Positions 17,376 to 25,092 of a stretch of 57,289 nt of DNA are shown here, piece by piece (position 1 is the first letter of the stretch; every line of letters starts with the position of its first letter). Location: the NCBI GenBank assembly GCA_028691975.1, contig JAQUYF010000005.1, forward strand, positions 1-57,289, in the 5' to 3' direction. Origin of the DNA: Bacteroidales bacterium. Lineage in GTDB: Bacteria > Bacteroidota > Bacteroidia > Bacteroidales > UBA932. The translations under genes and the position numbers were made by a program. The notes beneath the pieces are model-generated. The model had not been told where the DNA came from. It saw only the letters and a list, made by a program, of their open reading frames with translations, and ran no database searches.

Positions 17376-18466
17376 TGCTTAAGAGTGTCTTTTCGTATGA
17401 TTCGGTCGAATTGAGCACTAATGGTCGCGAGGTGATCATTCTGGATCAGACATTATTGCCTAACCAGGAAAAGTTTCTTCATCTGACCACTTCCGAGCAG
17501 GTGTTTTTCGCCATAACCCTCTTAAAGGTAAGAGGTGCGCCGGCTATCGGTATCGCTGCTGCATTTGGAGTGGCAATGTGTGTTAACAGGTTTAAAACCA
17601 AGAGTGTAGATGCTTTAGAAAAAGAATTTCTACGGGTAAAAAGGTATCTCTCTATCTCTCGCCCTACGGCGATTAACTTGATGTGGGCGTTGAACAGAAT
17701 GGAGAGGTGTTTCTATGTCACTAAAGCCAAAATCGACACAACTGATAAAAATGCCGTTGAGGTGATCAAGAACGCTCTCATTGCTGAAGCTCGTTCCATC
17801 AAATTGGAAGATACGAGGATGTGCCTTTCCATTTCGGAAAATGGTTTTTCTCTTCTTTCTCCGGGAATGGGCATTTTGACCCACTGCAATGCGGGGCACC
17901 TGGCAGTTTCCAGGTACGGTACTGCACTTGGGCCGATATATCTCGCACAGCAGAAGGGGTATTCTCCCAAAGTATATGCGGATGAGACAAGGCCGATGTT
18001 GCAGGGGGCGCGTCTGACTACATACGAGTTGATGAAGGCGGGAATTGATACGACTTTGATATGTGACGATATGGCTTCGGTGGTAATGAGCCAGGGTAAG
18101 ATTAATATTATTTTTGTGGGCAGTGACCGCGTGGCTGCCAATGGAGATGCTGCCAATAAGGTGGGTACCAGTACTGTAGCTATTTTAGCTCACTATTACG
18201 GTATTCCATTTTATGTGCTTTGTCCTACCAGCACCATTGACTTTAACTGTCCTGACGGTAAGGGAATTGTGATTGAAGAGCGTCCTTCGTACGAAGTAAC
18301 AGATATGTATTTTAGCAAGCCTTGCGCCCCGGAAGGGACAAAGGTATATAATCCGTCTTTCGATATCACGCCTTCCAATCTTATTACCGGAATCATTACC
18401 GAAAAGGGAATTTTCAAGCCGAGCGAATTGAAGAAATTATTGGAAGTAGATGGTAAAGTTCATTAG
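17375..18466 (+). CDS. mtnA: S-methyl-5-thioribose-1-phosphate isomerase
   Basis: The 363-residue member of the eIF2B/MtnA family has RGAPAIGIAAAFGV near the N-terminus, the catalytic Cys in ILTHCNAGHLA, DETRPMLQGARLT, and the catalytic Asp in LICDDMASVVM with VGSDRVAANGDAANK. It isomerises methylthioribose-1-phosphate to methylthioribulose-1-phosphate. Length matches the usual 340-370. The start overlaps the phosphorylase stop and the end overlaps the next gene by 17 bp. No other steps of the methionine salvage pathway are in the window, so the fate of the product is unknown. Confidence 0.95.
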   Translation: MLKSVFSYDSVELSTNGREVIILDQTLLPNQEKFLHLTTSEQVFFAITLLKVRGAPAIGIAAAFGVAMCVNRFKTKSVDALEKEFLRVKRYLSISRPTAINLMWALNRMERCFYVTKAKIDTTDKNAVEVIKNALIAEARSIKLEDTRMCLSISENGFSLLSPGMGILTHCNAGHLAVSRYGTALGPIYLAQQKGYSPKVYADETRPMLQGARLTTYELMKAGIDTTLICDDMASVVMSQGKINIIFVGSDRVAANGDAANKVGTSTVAILAHYYGIPFYVLCPTSTIDFNCPDGKGIVIEERPSYEVTDMYFSKPCAPEGTKVYNPSFDITPSNLITGIITEKGIFKPSELKKLLEVDGKVH

Positions 18467-19247
18467 TCTGTCGAGTGGGAGCAACGGCAACAGTTATTAT
18501 ATAGGTAATGACACTACTGCTTTGCTGATTGATGTAGGAGTTGGAGCAAGAACTATAAAGAGACGTTTGGCGGAGCATGATCTGTCGGTTGACTCTGTCA
18601 AAATGGTTCTCGTCACGCACGACCATGTAGATCATATAAAGCACCTCGGTTCATTTACCGAAAGGTACGGGTTGCCTGTCTTTGCGACTGAAAAATTGAA
18701 GAGAGCGCTGAGTTACCACTTCTGTACGAGAGGAAGGTTGGGCGGTTGTGTACATTCCCTTAAATTAGATGAGAGGACTGAGTGGGAAGGGGTGCAGTTT
18801 ACGCCTTTTCAGGTGCCTCATGATGCTACCGAGACTGTCGGATTCTATATCAACTTCTTCGGAACGAAATTCACATTTCTTACCGATCTCGGAGAGCCTA
18901 CAGACGTAGCGGTTAAGTATGCTTCAATGGCTGACAATCTTATAGTTGAATCTAATTATGATGTGGATATGCTTATGAGAGGTGACTATACGGCCGCCCT
19001 TAAAATGAGAATTATGCAAAACAACGGGCATCTGTCCAATGAGCAGACCGCATCACTTCTGAAGCGTGCATATCACAAGTCGCTTAAAAACATATATTTA
19101 TGTCATCTGAGCCAAAACAATAACACACCTGCCTTAGCTTATGAAAGTGCAAAAGATGCACTCTCGAGCATTGGAGTAAAAGTGGGTAGTGACGTGATGC
19201 TTTACTGCCTGCCAAGGTGTGAAGCCTCTACAAAATATTGTTTGTAG
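18450..19247 (+). CDS. MBL-fold metallo-hydrolase (YycJ/WalJ-like)
   Basis: The 265-residue metallo-beta-lactamase-fold enzyme opens with the strand LSSGSNGNSYYIG, carries the zinc motif THDHVDHIKHL, and the further ligands in PHDATET and a Asp in FLTDLGEP. This arrangement and length resemble the YycJ/WalJ group, often annotated as 5'-3' exonuclease-like or phosphodiesterase. It overlaps mtnA by 17 bp and so is the last gene of the purine operon. Any link to nucleoside salvage is only positional. Confidence 0.85.
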   Translation: MVKFISLSSGSNGNSYYIGNDTTALLIDVGVGARTIKRRLAEHDLSVDSVKMVLVTHDHVDHIKHLGSFTERYGLPVFATEKLKRALSYHFCTRGRLGGCVHSLKLDERTEWEGVQFTPFQVPHDATETVGFYINFFGTKFTFLTDLGEPTDVAVKYASMADNLIVESNYDVDMLMRGDYTAALKMRIMQNNGHLSNEQTASLLKRAYHKSLKNIYLCHLSQNNNTPALAYESAKDALSSIGVKVGSDVMLYCLPRCEASTKYCL

Positions 19248-19269
19248 TCTATTAAATCGACATTTGTAT

Positions 19270-19277
19270 TATATTTG
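19270..19277 (+). promoter_or_regulatory. -7-like element just before a lipoprotein gene
   Basis: TATATTTG lies only 4 bp before the ATG at 19282, so if used it would give an almost leaderless mRNA. A -33 box at normal spacing is not evident. Confidence 0.3.
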
Positions 19278-19281
19278 CAGT

Positions 19282-19671
19282 ATGAAAAGAATATTTACTA
19301 TCGCTGCCTGCGTTTTGGCAATTGCCTTGTTAAGCGGGTGTTCAAAATTGAAAAAAGATTCCGATTTGCTGATCGGGACATGGACTTCAACTGTCTATTA
19401 CTCATCTTCAACGGCTGAGGGGCAGACTTGGAAAAATATGGAAAGATTGATCTTTAAAGAAGACGGCACTGTTTCATATTATGACTCTATAGAAGGTAAG
19501 ATCATCTGGACACTTCCTTTTGTGTACAGTGATACCAATAAGACACTTACCATTACTGACGGTACTAAAGACGGTAAGAAGAATGATGTAGTATACAACG
19601 TCCTTGATTTCCAGGATAATCTTTTAAAAATTGACTGGAAAGAATATATAATGGAGTATTCGAGACGGTAG
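19282..19671 (+). CDS. Small lipocalin-like lipoprotein, unknown function
   Basis: Starting at the ATG at 19282 gives 129 residues with a lipoprotein signal peptide (MKRIFTIAACVLAIALLSGC, Cys20). The mature part follows a pattern like LIGTWTSTVYYSS, LIFKEDGTVSYYD, VVYNVLDFQDNLLKIDW: the strand layout of lipocalin-like proteins common in Bacteroidetes. An upstream in-frame ATG (19219) lies within the previous gene and would put 21 residues ahead of the signal, so it is rejected. The gene is convergent with the peptidase. It resembles the lipoprotein at 21377-21838 in layout (opening with GTW/GQW, then a DG-S/T strand), suggesting paralogy. Confidence 0.7.
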   Translation: MKRIFTIAACVLAIALLSGCSKLKKDSDLLIGTWTSTVYYSSSTAEGQTWKNMERLIFKEDGTVSYYDSIEGKIIWTLPFVYSDTNKTLTITDGTKDGKKNDVVYNVLDFQDNLLKIDWKEYIMEYSRR

Positions 19672-19683
19672 ATCGGCTTTCGA

Positions 19684-21354
19684 TCAATCTACAAACTGCA
19701 TTTTGTAGTATTTGGCTGTCAACTTTTCACCTGTGGCGCGTTCTATCATGTCATTCCATTCGTAGCACATGCCCGGGTTGAATACATATTCCTGAATCCA
19801 TTCGCCAATGGCTTTATTGCCGAAGTAGTATTCTCCCTCCATGTCATTGGACTTTGTGATGTCGGTAATGATATAGTGGTGCATCTGTGATGCGAACAGT
19901 GCCCCAAGCTGATAGTTATGATAATAGCACGGATAGATGGCGATATGAATCTTTGAGGCCCAGTCAGGTTCATTTCTGCCTTCCGGACGCTTGAGCAGTT
20001 GGTACTTCTCCACCAAGTCCCACCAAAGTTTGTTAAGATCCTGTTCAGGATTGGCATACATCTCTTTTTCAAAACGATAGACAACCTGAGTCCAGCGACT
20101 GAACACGAGTTGCTGAAGCCTCTGAGATTTGGAGCAATCTTCGGCAATTGACTGACTCTCTTCTTCGGATATGCCCAACATCTGCTTCAACCATTGTGGG
20201 TTGCGAGATACCTTTTCAAACATCATTGCCACGCCTTCGGTGGTAAATGCATGGGCTGCATCGCGCAGAAAGTAAGGATTGCCGGCAGCATCGTGTCCCT
20301 GAGCATATACTCCGTGCCCGAATTCGTGCAGCATTGTACTCATCCAGCTTTCATTATCGGTGCAGTTGCACAGAACACGGATATCACCGTTACGGTCGAT
20401 ATCCGTACAGAAGGCATGCTGATTTTTATTTTCTTTTGGATACAAATCACTGTTATCCATGATCTTGTCTACGTTGAGGCCTATGCTTGCATAGAAGTCT
20501 GAAGTAAGCTTTTCAAGATTAGCTCCTTTGTAGTATTTGTCCAAATCAACGGGGTATAGATTAGGTGCTTCCTGAAAAAAACGGCTCTGATAGTGCCATG
20601 GCATAAGCTTTTCTGCAGGGATATGATACCTCTTGGAAAATGACTGATCCATCTCATCCTTGAGTTGTGCAAATCCGTCCCTTGTCATCTCGTCAAGCTC
20701 ATCAAAGAGTGCTGAAATCTCTTGCGGGTCCTGTTCAGAGAGAGCCAGGCTCATAGTGTGGAAGTTGTCATAGCCGATAGACTGAGCAAGTTTGTTGCGA
20801 AGCTTGACAATCTCGATGATGTCATCGGCAACAAGTGGACCGATAGCTTTGTGTGCATTCCAAACCTCTTCGAGGTCTTGATTGATGGTGGAGGTATGCA
20901 AAATGTCTTCGACAGTGTTGTCATTAATCTCTTTTCCTTTATATGATGCGCGGAAAGAGGCATATTTCTGCTCAATGGCAGCCTCTTTTTCGATGATTTG
21001 GTTTTGAAGAGAGGTGTCTGCCTGACGGCTTAAAAAAGCGAGGTAGAGGACATTGAGCTGCCTTTTCAGAAGGGGATTTTTAACGGATTTGTTGTCTTTC
21101 AGCTTCTTGAGTTTTTCAAAAGTGGCTTTGTCAGAGTAGATTTCAGACAACTTCTTGTTTGCCTCTGCATATTTTTGAAACTCTTCAGGGGAGCCTGTAA
21201 TAGTTCCGAACCAGTAGTTCAGGTTGGCTTCTGAGTAAACAGGTTCAACTTTCTTCTGAATCTCGTCTATCAGTTTTTTTGATTTCATTTCTGCGGTGGT
21301 TTTGCACCCGGTAAGTAAAACGGGGATTAAAAGAAAAACTATGATTCTCTTCAT
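19684..21354 (-). CDS. Zinc metallopeptidase, M2/M3-like (gluzincin), lipoprotein
   Basis: The 556-residue protein has a lipoprotein signal (lipobox LTGC) and a mostly helical zincin domain. The zinc motif HEFGH (His343) is followed by the third-ligand region FTTEGVAMMFEKVS. The later IAIYPCYYHNYQLGALFASQ resembles the substrate-binding segment of M2 (angiotensin-converting-enzyme-like) peptidases, while general layout also suits M3. Such enzymes trim oligopeptides; here anchored on the periplasmic side. It follows the small lipoprotein gene by 22 bp and is its operon partner. The family split between M2 and M3 cannot be settled by eye. Confidence 0.87.
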   Translation of the reverse strand: MKRIIVFLLIPVLLTGCKTTAEMKSKKLIDEIQKKVEPVYSEANLNYWFGTITGSPEEFQKYAEANKKLSEIYSDKATFEKLKKLKDNKSVKNPLLKRQLNVLYLAFLSRQADTSLQNQIIEKEAAIEQKYASFRASYKGKEINDNTVEDILHTSTINQDLEEVWNAHKAIGPLVADDIIEIVKLRNKLAQSIGYDNFHTMSLALSEQDPQEISALFDELDEMTRDGFAQLKDEMDQSFSKRYHIPAEKLMPWHYQSRFFQEAPNLYPVDLDKYYKGANLEKLTSDFYASIGLNVDKIMDNSDLYPKENKNQHAFCTDIDRNGDIRVLCNCTDNESWMSTMLHEFGHGVYAQGHDAAGNPYFLRDAAHAFTTEGVAMMFEKVSRNPQWLKQMLGISEEESQSIAEDCSKSQRLQQLVFSRWTQVVYRFEKEMYANPEQDLNKLWWDLVEKYQLLKRPEGRNEPDWASKIHIAIYPCYYHNYQLGALFASQMHHYIITDITKSNDMEGEYYFGNKAIGEWIQEYVFNPGMCYEWNDMIERATGEKLTAKYYKMQFVD

Positions 21355-21376
21355 TGTGTTGATAATTAACGATGTA

Positions 21377-21838
21377 TTACATTTTTTCCATATCTATGGT
21401 AGAGCCTTTTGAGAATATGCCGGACTCATCACTGTTAACTTCGATAAGCAGGCGTTGAGACGTCAACTCTTTAACTTGAAATAGAGTAGTGTGGACTACA
21501 GTGTTGTCTTGGGCATCTTTCATTTGTAGATCTACCTGCAAGATGTGCTTATTCTCGGAATAGACATATTTGCCCTTCAGGACGGAAGCCACTATAACAT
21601 CTTCGAGGTTGGAATTTGTGCTTTCCCACGTTTGGTATTTAGTACTGCCGTCTTTATCGAATACAAATGTGTATGTTGTTGTGCCGTAGTAGCTTTCACT
21701 ATCCTCGTAATAGATCTTTTCGATGTTCCACTGACCGTAAAGAAGAGTCTTGTCACTTGTAAGAGTCTCCCAAAGTTCGCACCCTGATGTTGTGAATAGA
21801 GCAACAAGAAAAGAGAGAAATAATGTCAATTTCTTCAT
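21377..21838 (-). CDS. Small lipocalin-like lipoprotein, unknown function
   Basis: The 153-residue protein has a lipoprotein signal (lipobox TSGC, Cys20). Its mature beta-rich part, with LYGQWNIEKIYYED, TYTFVFDKDGSTKYQTW and LQVDLQMKDAQDN, looks like a small lipocalin-type fold. It is the first gene of a two-gene unit with the metallopeptidase. A TATCTTTG element (21861-21868, minus) could be its promoter, although that element directly abuts the pckA terminator, so the separation of the two transcripts is sharp. Function is unknown. Confidence 0.75.
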   Translation of the reverse strand: MKKLTLFLSFLVALFTTSGCELWETLTSDKTLLYGQWNIEKIYYEDSESYYGTTTYTFVFDKDGSTKYQTWESTNSNLEDVIVASVLKGKYVYSENKHILQVDLQMKDAQDNTVVHTTLFQVKELTSQRLLIEVNSDESGIFSKGSTIDMEKM

Positions 21839-21860
21839 AAAAGGTTGGTTTTAGCAAATA

Positions 21861-21868
21861 CAAAGATA
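21861..21868 (-). promoter_or_regulatory. -7 element for the lipoprotein/peptidase unit
   Basis: Read on the minus strand this is TATCTTTG, matching TAnnTTTG, 22 bp before the ATG. A -33 box would fall within the pckA terminator hairpin and is not recognisable. Confidence 0.4.
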
Positions 21869-21901
21869 AAAAAAGAGGATGAATAACACTATTCATCCTC
21901 T
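21868..21901 (-). terminator. Intrinsic terminator of pckA
   Basis: A 12-bp perfect stem (AGAGGATGAATA / TATTCATCCTCT, 21874-21901) with a 4-base loop is followed on the minus strand by seven T. It lies 27 bp after the pckA stop codon. Confidence 0.9.
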
Positions 21902-21927
21902 AAATTTTTAAATTTTAGTACCGAAAA

Positions 21928-23529
21928 TTAAAGTTTTGGACCGGCTGCAACCAAAGCTGCACCCGCTGCATTGCCTGTAAATTTGGTAAAGTTCTTGACA
22001 AATCTGCCTGCCAGATCTTTTGCTTTAACTTCCCACTCCTGAGGAGTAGCGTAAGTATTGCGCGGATCAAGAATGTGAGTGTCCACGTTAGGAAGTGCTT
22101 TTGGCACTGCGAGGTCGAAGATAGGAATATTTACGGTCTCGGCTTTGTCCATTGAGCCGTCAAGGATAGCGTCTATGATTCCACGAGTATCTTTGATAGA
22201 GATACGTTTGCCTGTACCGTTCCACCCTGTATTTACGAGGTATGCGGTAGCACCGCTCTGCTGCATTCTCTTTACAAGTTCTTCACCGTATTTGGTAGGG
22301 TGAAGTGAAAGGAATGCTGCCCCGAAGCAAGCGGAGAAGGTAGGAGTCGGCTCTGTGATACCTCTTTCAGTACCTGCCAGTTTAGCGGTAAAACCGCTCA
22401 GGAAGTAGTATTTGGTCTGATCAGGGGTCAACTTTGACACAGGAGGCAATACTCCGAAAGCATCTGCTGTAAGGAAGATTACCTTCTTGGCAGCACCTGC
22501 CTTAGAAACAGGTTTAACGATATTGTTGATGTGATAAATAGGATAAGAAACACGTGTGTTTTCAGTAACACTCTTGTCCGTGAAGTCTATCTTGCCGTTT
22601 TTGTCAACCGTGACATTCTCAAGAAGAGCATTACGTCTGATAGCGTTGTAGATATCAGGCTCGGCATCTTTGTTGAGGTTAATAACCTTTGCGTAGCATC
22701 CTCCTTCGAAATTGAAGACTCCGTCATCGTCCCAGCCGTGCTCGTCGTCACCGATAAGTGCGCGTTTAGGGTCTGTTGACAGGGTAGTCTTGCCTGTTCC
22801 TGAAAGGCCGAAGAAGATAGCTGTGTCACCATCCTTGCCGACATTGGCAGAGCAGTGCATTGCAGCGATGCCCTTTAGCGGAAGCAAATAATTCATATAG
22901 GAGAACATACCTTTCTTCATCTCACCACCATACCAAGTGTTGATGATAACCTGCATCTTTTCAGTCAAGTTGAAGACAACAGCTGTTTCAGAATTAAGAC
23001 CAAGTTCCTTATAGTTTTCAACTTTTGCCTTTGAAGCGGTCAGAACAACGAAATCCGGCTCACCGAAATTCTTCAATTCCTCATCCGTAGGGCGTACGAA
23101 CATATTTTTTACGAAGTGAGCCTGCCATGCAACTTCCATGATGAAACGGATCTTGATACGGCTGTTCTCGTTAGCTCCGCAGTATGCGTCAACTACGTAG
23201 AGAGGCTTGTCTGAAAGCTCTTTTGCAGCGATGGCTTTTAGAGACTCCCATGCCTGAGGCGTAACAGGCTTGTTGTCATTCTTGTATTCGTCAGATGTCC
23301 ACCAGATAGTATTTTTGGTAACATCATCCATTACCCAGAACTTGTCCTTAGGGGAACGTCCCGTGTAAACACCTGTCATAACGTTAATTGCGTCAAGTTC
23401 AGTCTTCTGACCTACTTCATAACCTGTCAGTGACGGGTCAATTTCTGCTTTGTACAACTCCTCATAGCTTGGGTTGTAAATCACTTTTGTGGCATTCTTG
23501 ATGCCATACTTTGCTAAATTGATATTCAT
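21928..23529 (-). CDS. pckA: Phosphoenolpyruvate carboxykinase (ATP)
   Basis: From the ATG at 23529 the product is 533 residues, the usual ATP-PEPCK length; an upstream in-frame ATG (23571) would add 14 unconserved residues and lies in the promoter. Motifs: TGRSPKDKF at the N-terminus, the active-site [19 protein letters not shown], the kinase-1a loop [14 protein letters not shown], and the kinase-2 region [23 protein letters not shown]. The enzyme interconverts oxaloacetate and PEP with ATP/ADP. In anaerobic Bacteroidetes it typically runs as a CO2-fixing, ATP-yielding step on the route to succinate. Consensus promoter and a strong terminator make it a single-gene unit. Confidence 0.97.
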   Translation of the reverse strand: MNINLAKYGIKNATKVIYNPSYEELYKAEIDPSLTGYEVGQKTELDAINVMTGVYTGRSPKDKFWVMDDVTKNTIWWTSDEYKNDNKPVTPQAWESLKAIAAKELSDKPLYVVDAYCGANENSRIKIRFIMEVAWQAHFVKNMFVRPTDEELKNFGEPDFVVLTASKAKVENYKELGLNSETAVVFNLTEKMQVIINTWYGGEMKKGMFSYMNYLLPLKGIAAMHCSANVGKDGDTAIFFGLSGTGKTTLSTDPKRALIGDDEHGWDDDGVFNFEGGCYAKVINLNKDAEPDIYNAIRRNALLENVTVDKNGKIDFTDKSVTENTRVSYPIYHINNIVKPVSKAGAAKKVIFLTADAFGVLPPVSKLTPDQTKYYFLSGFTAKLAGTERGITEPTPTFSACFGAAFLSLHPTKYGEELVKRMQQSGATAYLVNTGWNGTGKRISIKDTRGIIDAILDGSMDKAETVNIPIFDLAVPKALPNVDTHILDPRNTYATPQEWEVKAKDLAGRFVKNFTKFTGNAAGAALVAAGPKL

Positions 23530-23568
23530 TTTATCAGAATTAATTTTAATCATGTTGATTTGCGGCCG

Positions 23569-23599
23569 CAAAATTATCCATTATTTTTCACGACACCAA
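23569..23599 (-). promoter_or_regulatory. pckA promoter
   Basis: On the minus strand a TTG (23597-23599) precedes TAATTTTG (23569-23576) by 20 bp, a good match to the Bacteroidetes consensus, about 40 bp before the pckA start. Confidence 0.65.
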
Positions 23600-23636
23600 G
23601 TTGTATGCAAAAAATATACCGATTAATTAATACAAA

Positions 23637-23747
23637 ATGAGAAAGATTACAGTACAATTTATGAACGGAAACAAACCCCGTACAGGCCTGCTTGAATACA
23701 TGCAGCAGCAGATCGCGACACTGCGCCTGGCGGGCATCAAACTTTAA
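23637..23747 (+). CDS. Possible 36-aa small protein, unknown
   Basis: An ATG at 23637 opens a 36-codon frame encoding a basic peptide starting MRKITVQFMNGNKPRTG and ending LRLAGIKL, which stops 13 bp before a strong hairpin terminator. It is divergent from pckA. The peptide has an amphipathic helical second half (LLEYMQQQIATLRLAG) and codon use like that of neighbouring genes. No family is recognised. It could be a small protein or leader peptide, or the frame could be fortuitous within a short transcribed RNA. The tight coupling with a terminator is the main support. Confidence 0.4.
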   Translation: MRKITVQFMNGNKPRTGLLEYMQQQIATLRLAGIKL

Positions 23748-23756
23748 CTGGTTCGA

Positions 23757-23796
23757 TAAAAAAGCACGTTGATCGATTGTGGTCAACGTGCTTTTT
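23757..23796. terminator. Strong bidirectional terminator
   Basis: AAAGCACGTTGATC at 23761-23774 pairs with GGTCAACGTGCTTT at 23781-23794 (one wobble), flanked by an A-run on the left and a T-run on the right. It can end the small plus-strand unit and also acts on minus-strand transcripts. Confidence 0.85.
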
Positions 23797-23816
23797 CATG
23801 TCCGTCCACGTTTAGG

Positions 23817-23887
23817 TCGGTTTTTGTGGCCGAGGTGGCCATGGTGGCTGCGGCTGCGGCTGAGGCTGTGGCTGCTGCGGTGCTGCG
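23817..23887. repeat. GTGGCTGCGGCT-type low-complexity block
   Basis: A run of short GGC/GCTGCGGCTG/GTGGCC units about 70 bp long sits in the spacer just past the end of the desulfurase gene. It is GC-rich against an otherwise AT-rich spacer background. No gene is supported here. Confidence 0.6.
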
Positions 23888-23908
23888 TTTTCAGCCCAAG
23901 CTATACTT

Positions 23909-25072
23909 TTAGTTCTTGATGGCGGCAATCTCGGTTACTGCCTGTATGGCGGTGTCGATCTCTTCCTCAGTGGTAAAGGCTCCGATGCTCATGCGGACAG
24001 TACCGTGCATGTCAAATGTGCCGATGCCTTCGTGTACTTTAGGTGCGCATTGCAGACCTGTGCGGACTGCTATGTTGTAGTCAACGTCAAGCATAATTCC
24101 TACGTCTCCGGCTTCAAACCCGTTGATATTGAAGCTCAGTACGGGATTGTGATTTTCCGTAGATTCTGCGCAATAAGTGGTAACACCTTTGATCTGCTGC
24201 AAAGCTTTGCGGAGCTTATCCCACAATGCCATTTCACGGCTGTGGATATTTTCAAGGCCATTTTCGTTAAGCCACTTTACACCTGCATTAAGACCTGCAA
24301 CTCCAAGGAGGTTGAGTGTACCATACTCAAGGCGATACGGATACTCTTCAAGGTGACCGGGGTATGCCGAGCGAACACCTGTTCCGCCTGCGCGTGTCTT
24401 ATTGATGGTAATGCCTTCTCTAACGTATGAGCCGCCTATTCCGGTAGGGCCCATCAGACATTTGTGTCCTGTAAAGCAGTAAACGTCAATGTTGTACGCC
24501 TGCATATCCATCGGATTGCAACCTGCGCCCTGACTGCCGTCAACTACGAAGATAAGTCCGTTTTCTTTGCAAATCTTACCGACTGCCGCAAGTGGCTGGA
24601 CTGTTCCTATTACGTTGGAACATTGAGTCATAATCACAAATTTGGTGTTCGGACGGATTGCCTTGCGAACATCCTCCGGATCGATATATCCGTGTTTGTC
24701 GAAAGGAAGGTAGGTAACATCAATCGTACCTGCCTCTTTGTGCTGGTATAGTGGTCTGAGGACAGAGTTATGCTCCAACATAGTGGTAATCACGTGAGCG
24801 CCCGGCTCTACAAGACCATTGATGATGAGGTTTAGAGAGTCTGTGGCGTTGTAGCTGAAAGTAAGGCGGTTATAATCTTCACCACCATTAAACAGCTTAG
24901 TCAGAAGTTTTCTGGTATTAGTTACTACTTCTTCGGTTTCGATGGCAGCATCAAAGCCTGAACGTCCCGGATTGACTCCGTGTTTACGGTAAAATGTATT
25001 CATGAAATCATAAACAGACTCAGGTTTCGGGAAACTTGTTGCCGAATTGTCAAGATAAATAAGTTTGCTCAT
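23909..25072 (-). CDS. Class-V aminotransferase, cysteine desulfurase family (TIGR01977/EF2568-like)
   Basis: The 387-residue PLP enzyme begins IYLDNSATSFPKPESV and has the Schiff-base lysine in CFTGHKCLMGPTGIGG. A Cys lies in the C-terminal loop VRTGLQCAPKVHEGIGT, the pattern I associate with the EF2568 branch of cysteine desulfurases. Members remove sulfur from cysteine as a persulfide. It is the fourth gene of a tight operon, 20 bp after the iron-sulfur protein, and so would supply sulfur to the DsrC protein encoded first. That partnership is inferred from gene order only. Confidence 0.88.
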   Translation of the reverse strand: MSKLIYLDNSATSFPKPESVYDFMNTFYRKHGVNPGRSGFDAAIETEEVVTNTRKLLTKLFNGGEDYNRLTFSYNATDSLNLIINGLVEPGAHVITTMLEHNSVLRPLYQHKEAGTIDVTYLPFDKHGYIDPEDVRKAIRPNTKFVIMTQCSNVIGTVQPLAAVGKICKENGLIFVVDGSQGAGCNPMDMQAYNIDVYCFTGHKCLMGPTGIGGSYVREGITINKTRAGGTGVRSAYPGHLEEYPYRLEYGTLNLLGVAGLNAGVKWLNENGLENIHSREMALWDKLRKALQQIKGVTTYCAESTENHNPVLSFNINGFEAGDVGIMLDVDYNIAVRTGLQCAPKVHEGIGTFDMHGTVRMSIGAFTTEEEIDTAIQAVTEIAAIKN

Positions 25073-25092
25073 ATTATATAGTATTGATTATT

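Noticed and set aside
19219-19281. Upstream start of the lipoprotein gene at 19282
   Set aside because: It would place 21 residues ahead of a perfect lipoprotein signal peptide and overlaps the MBL hydrolase gene.
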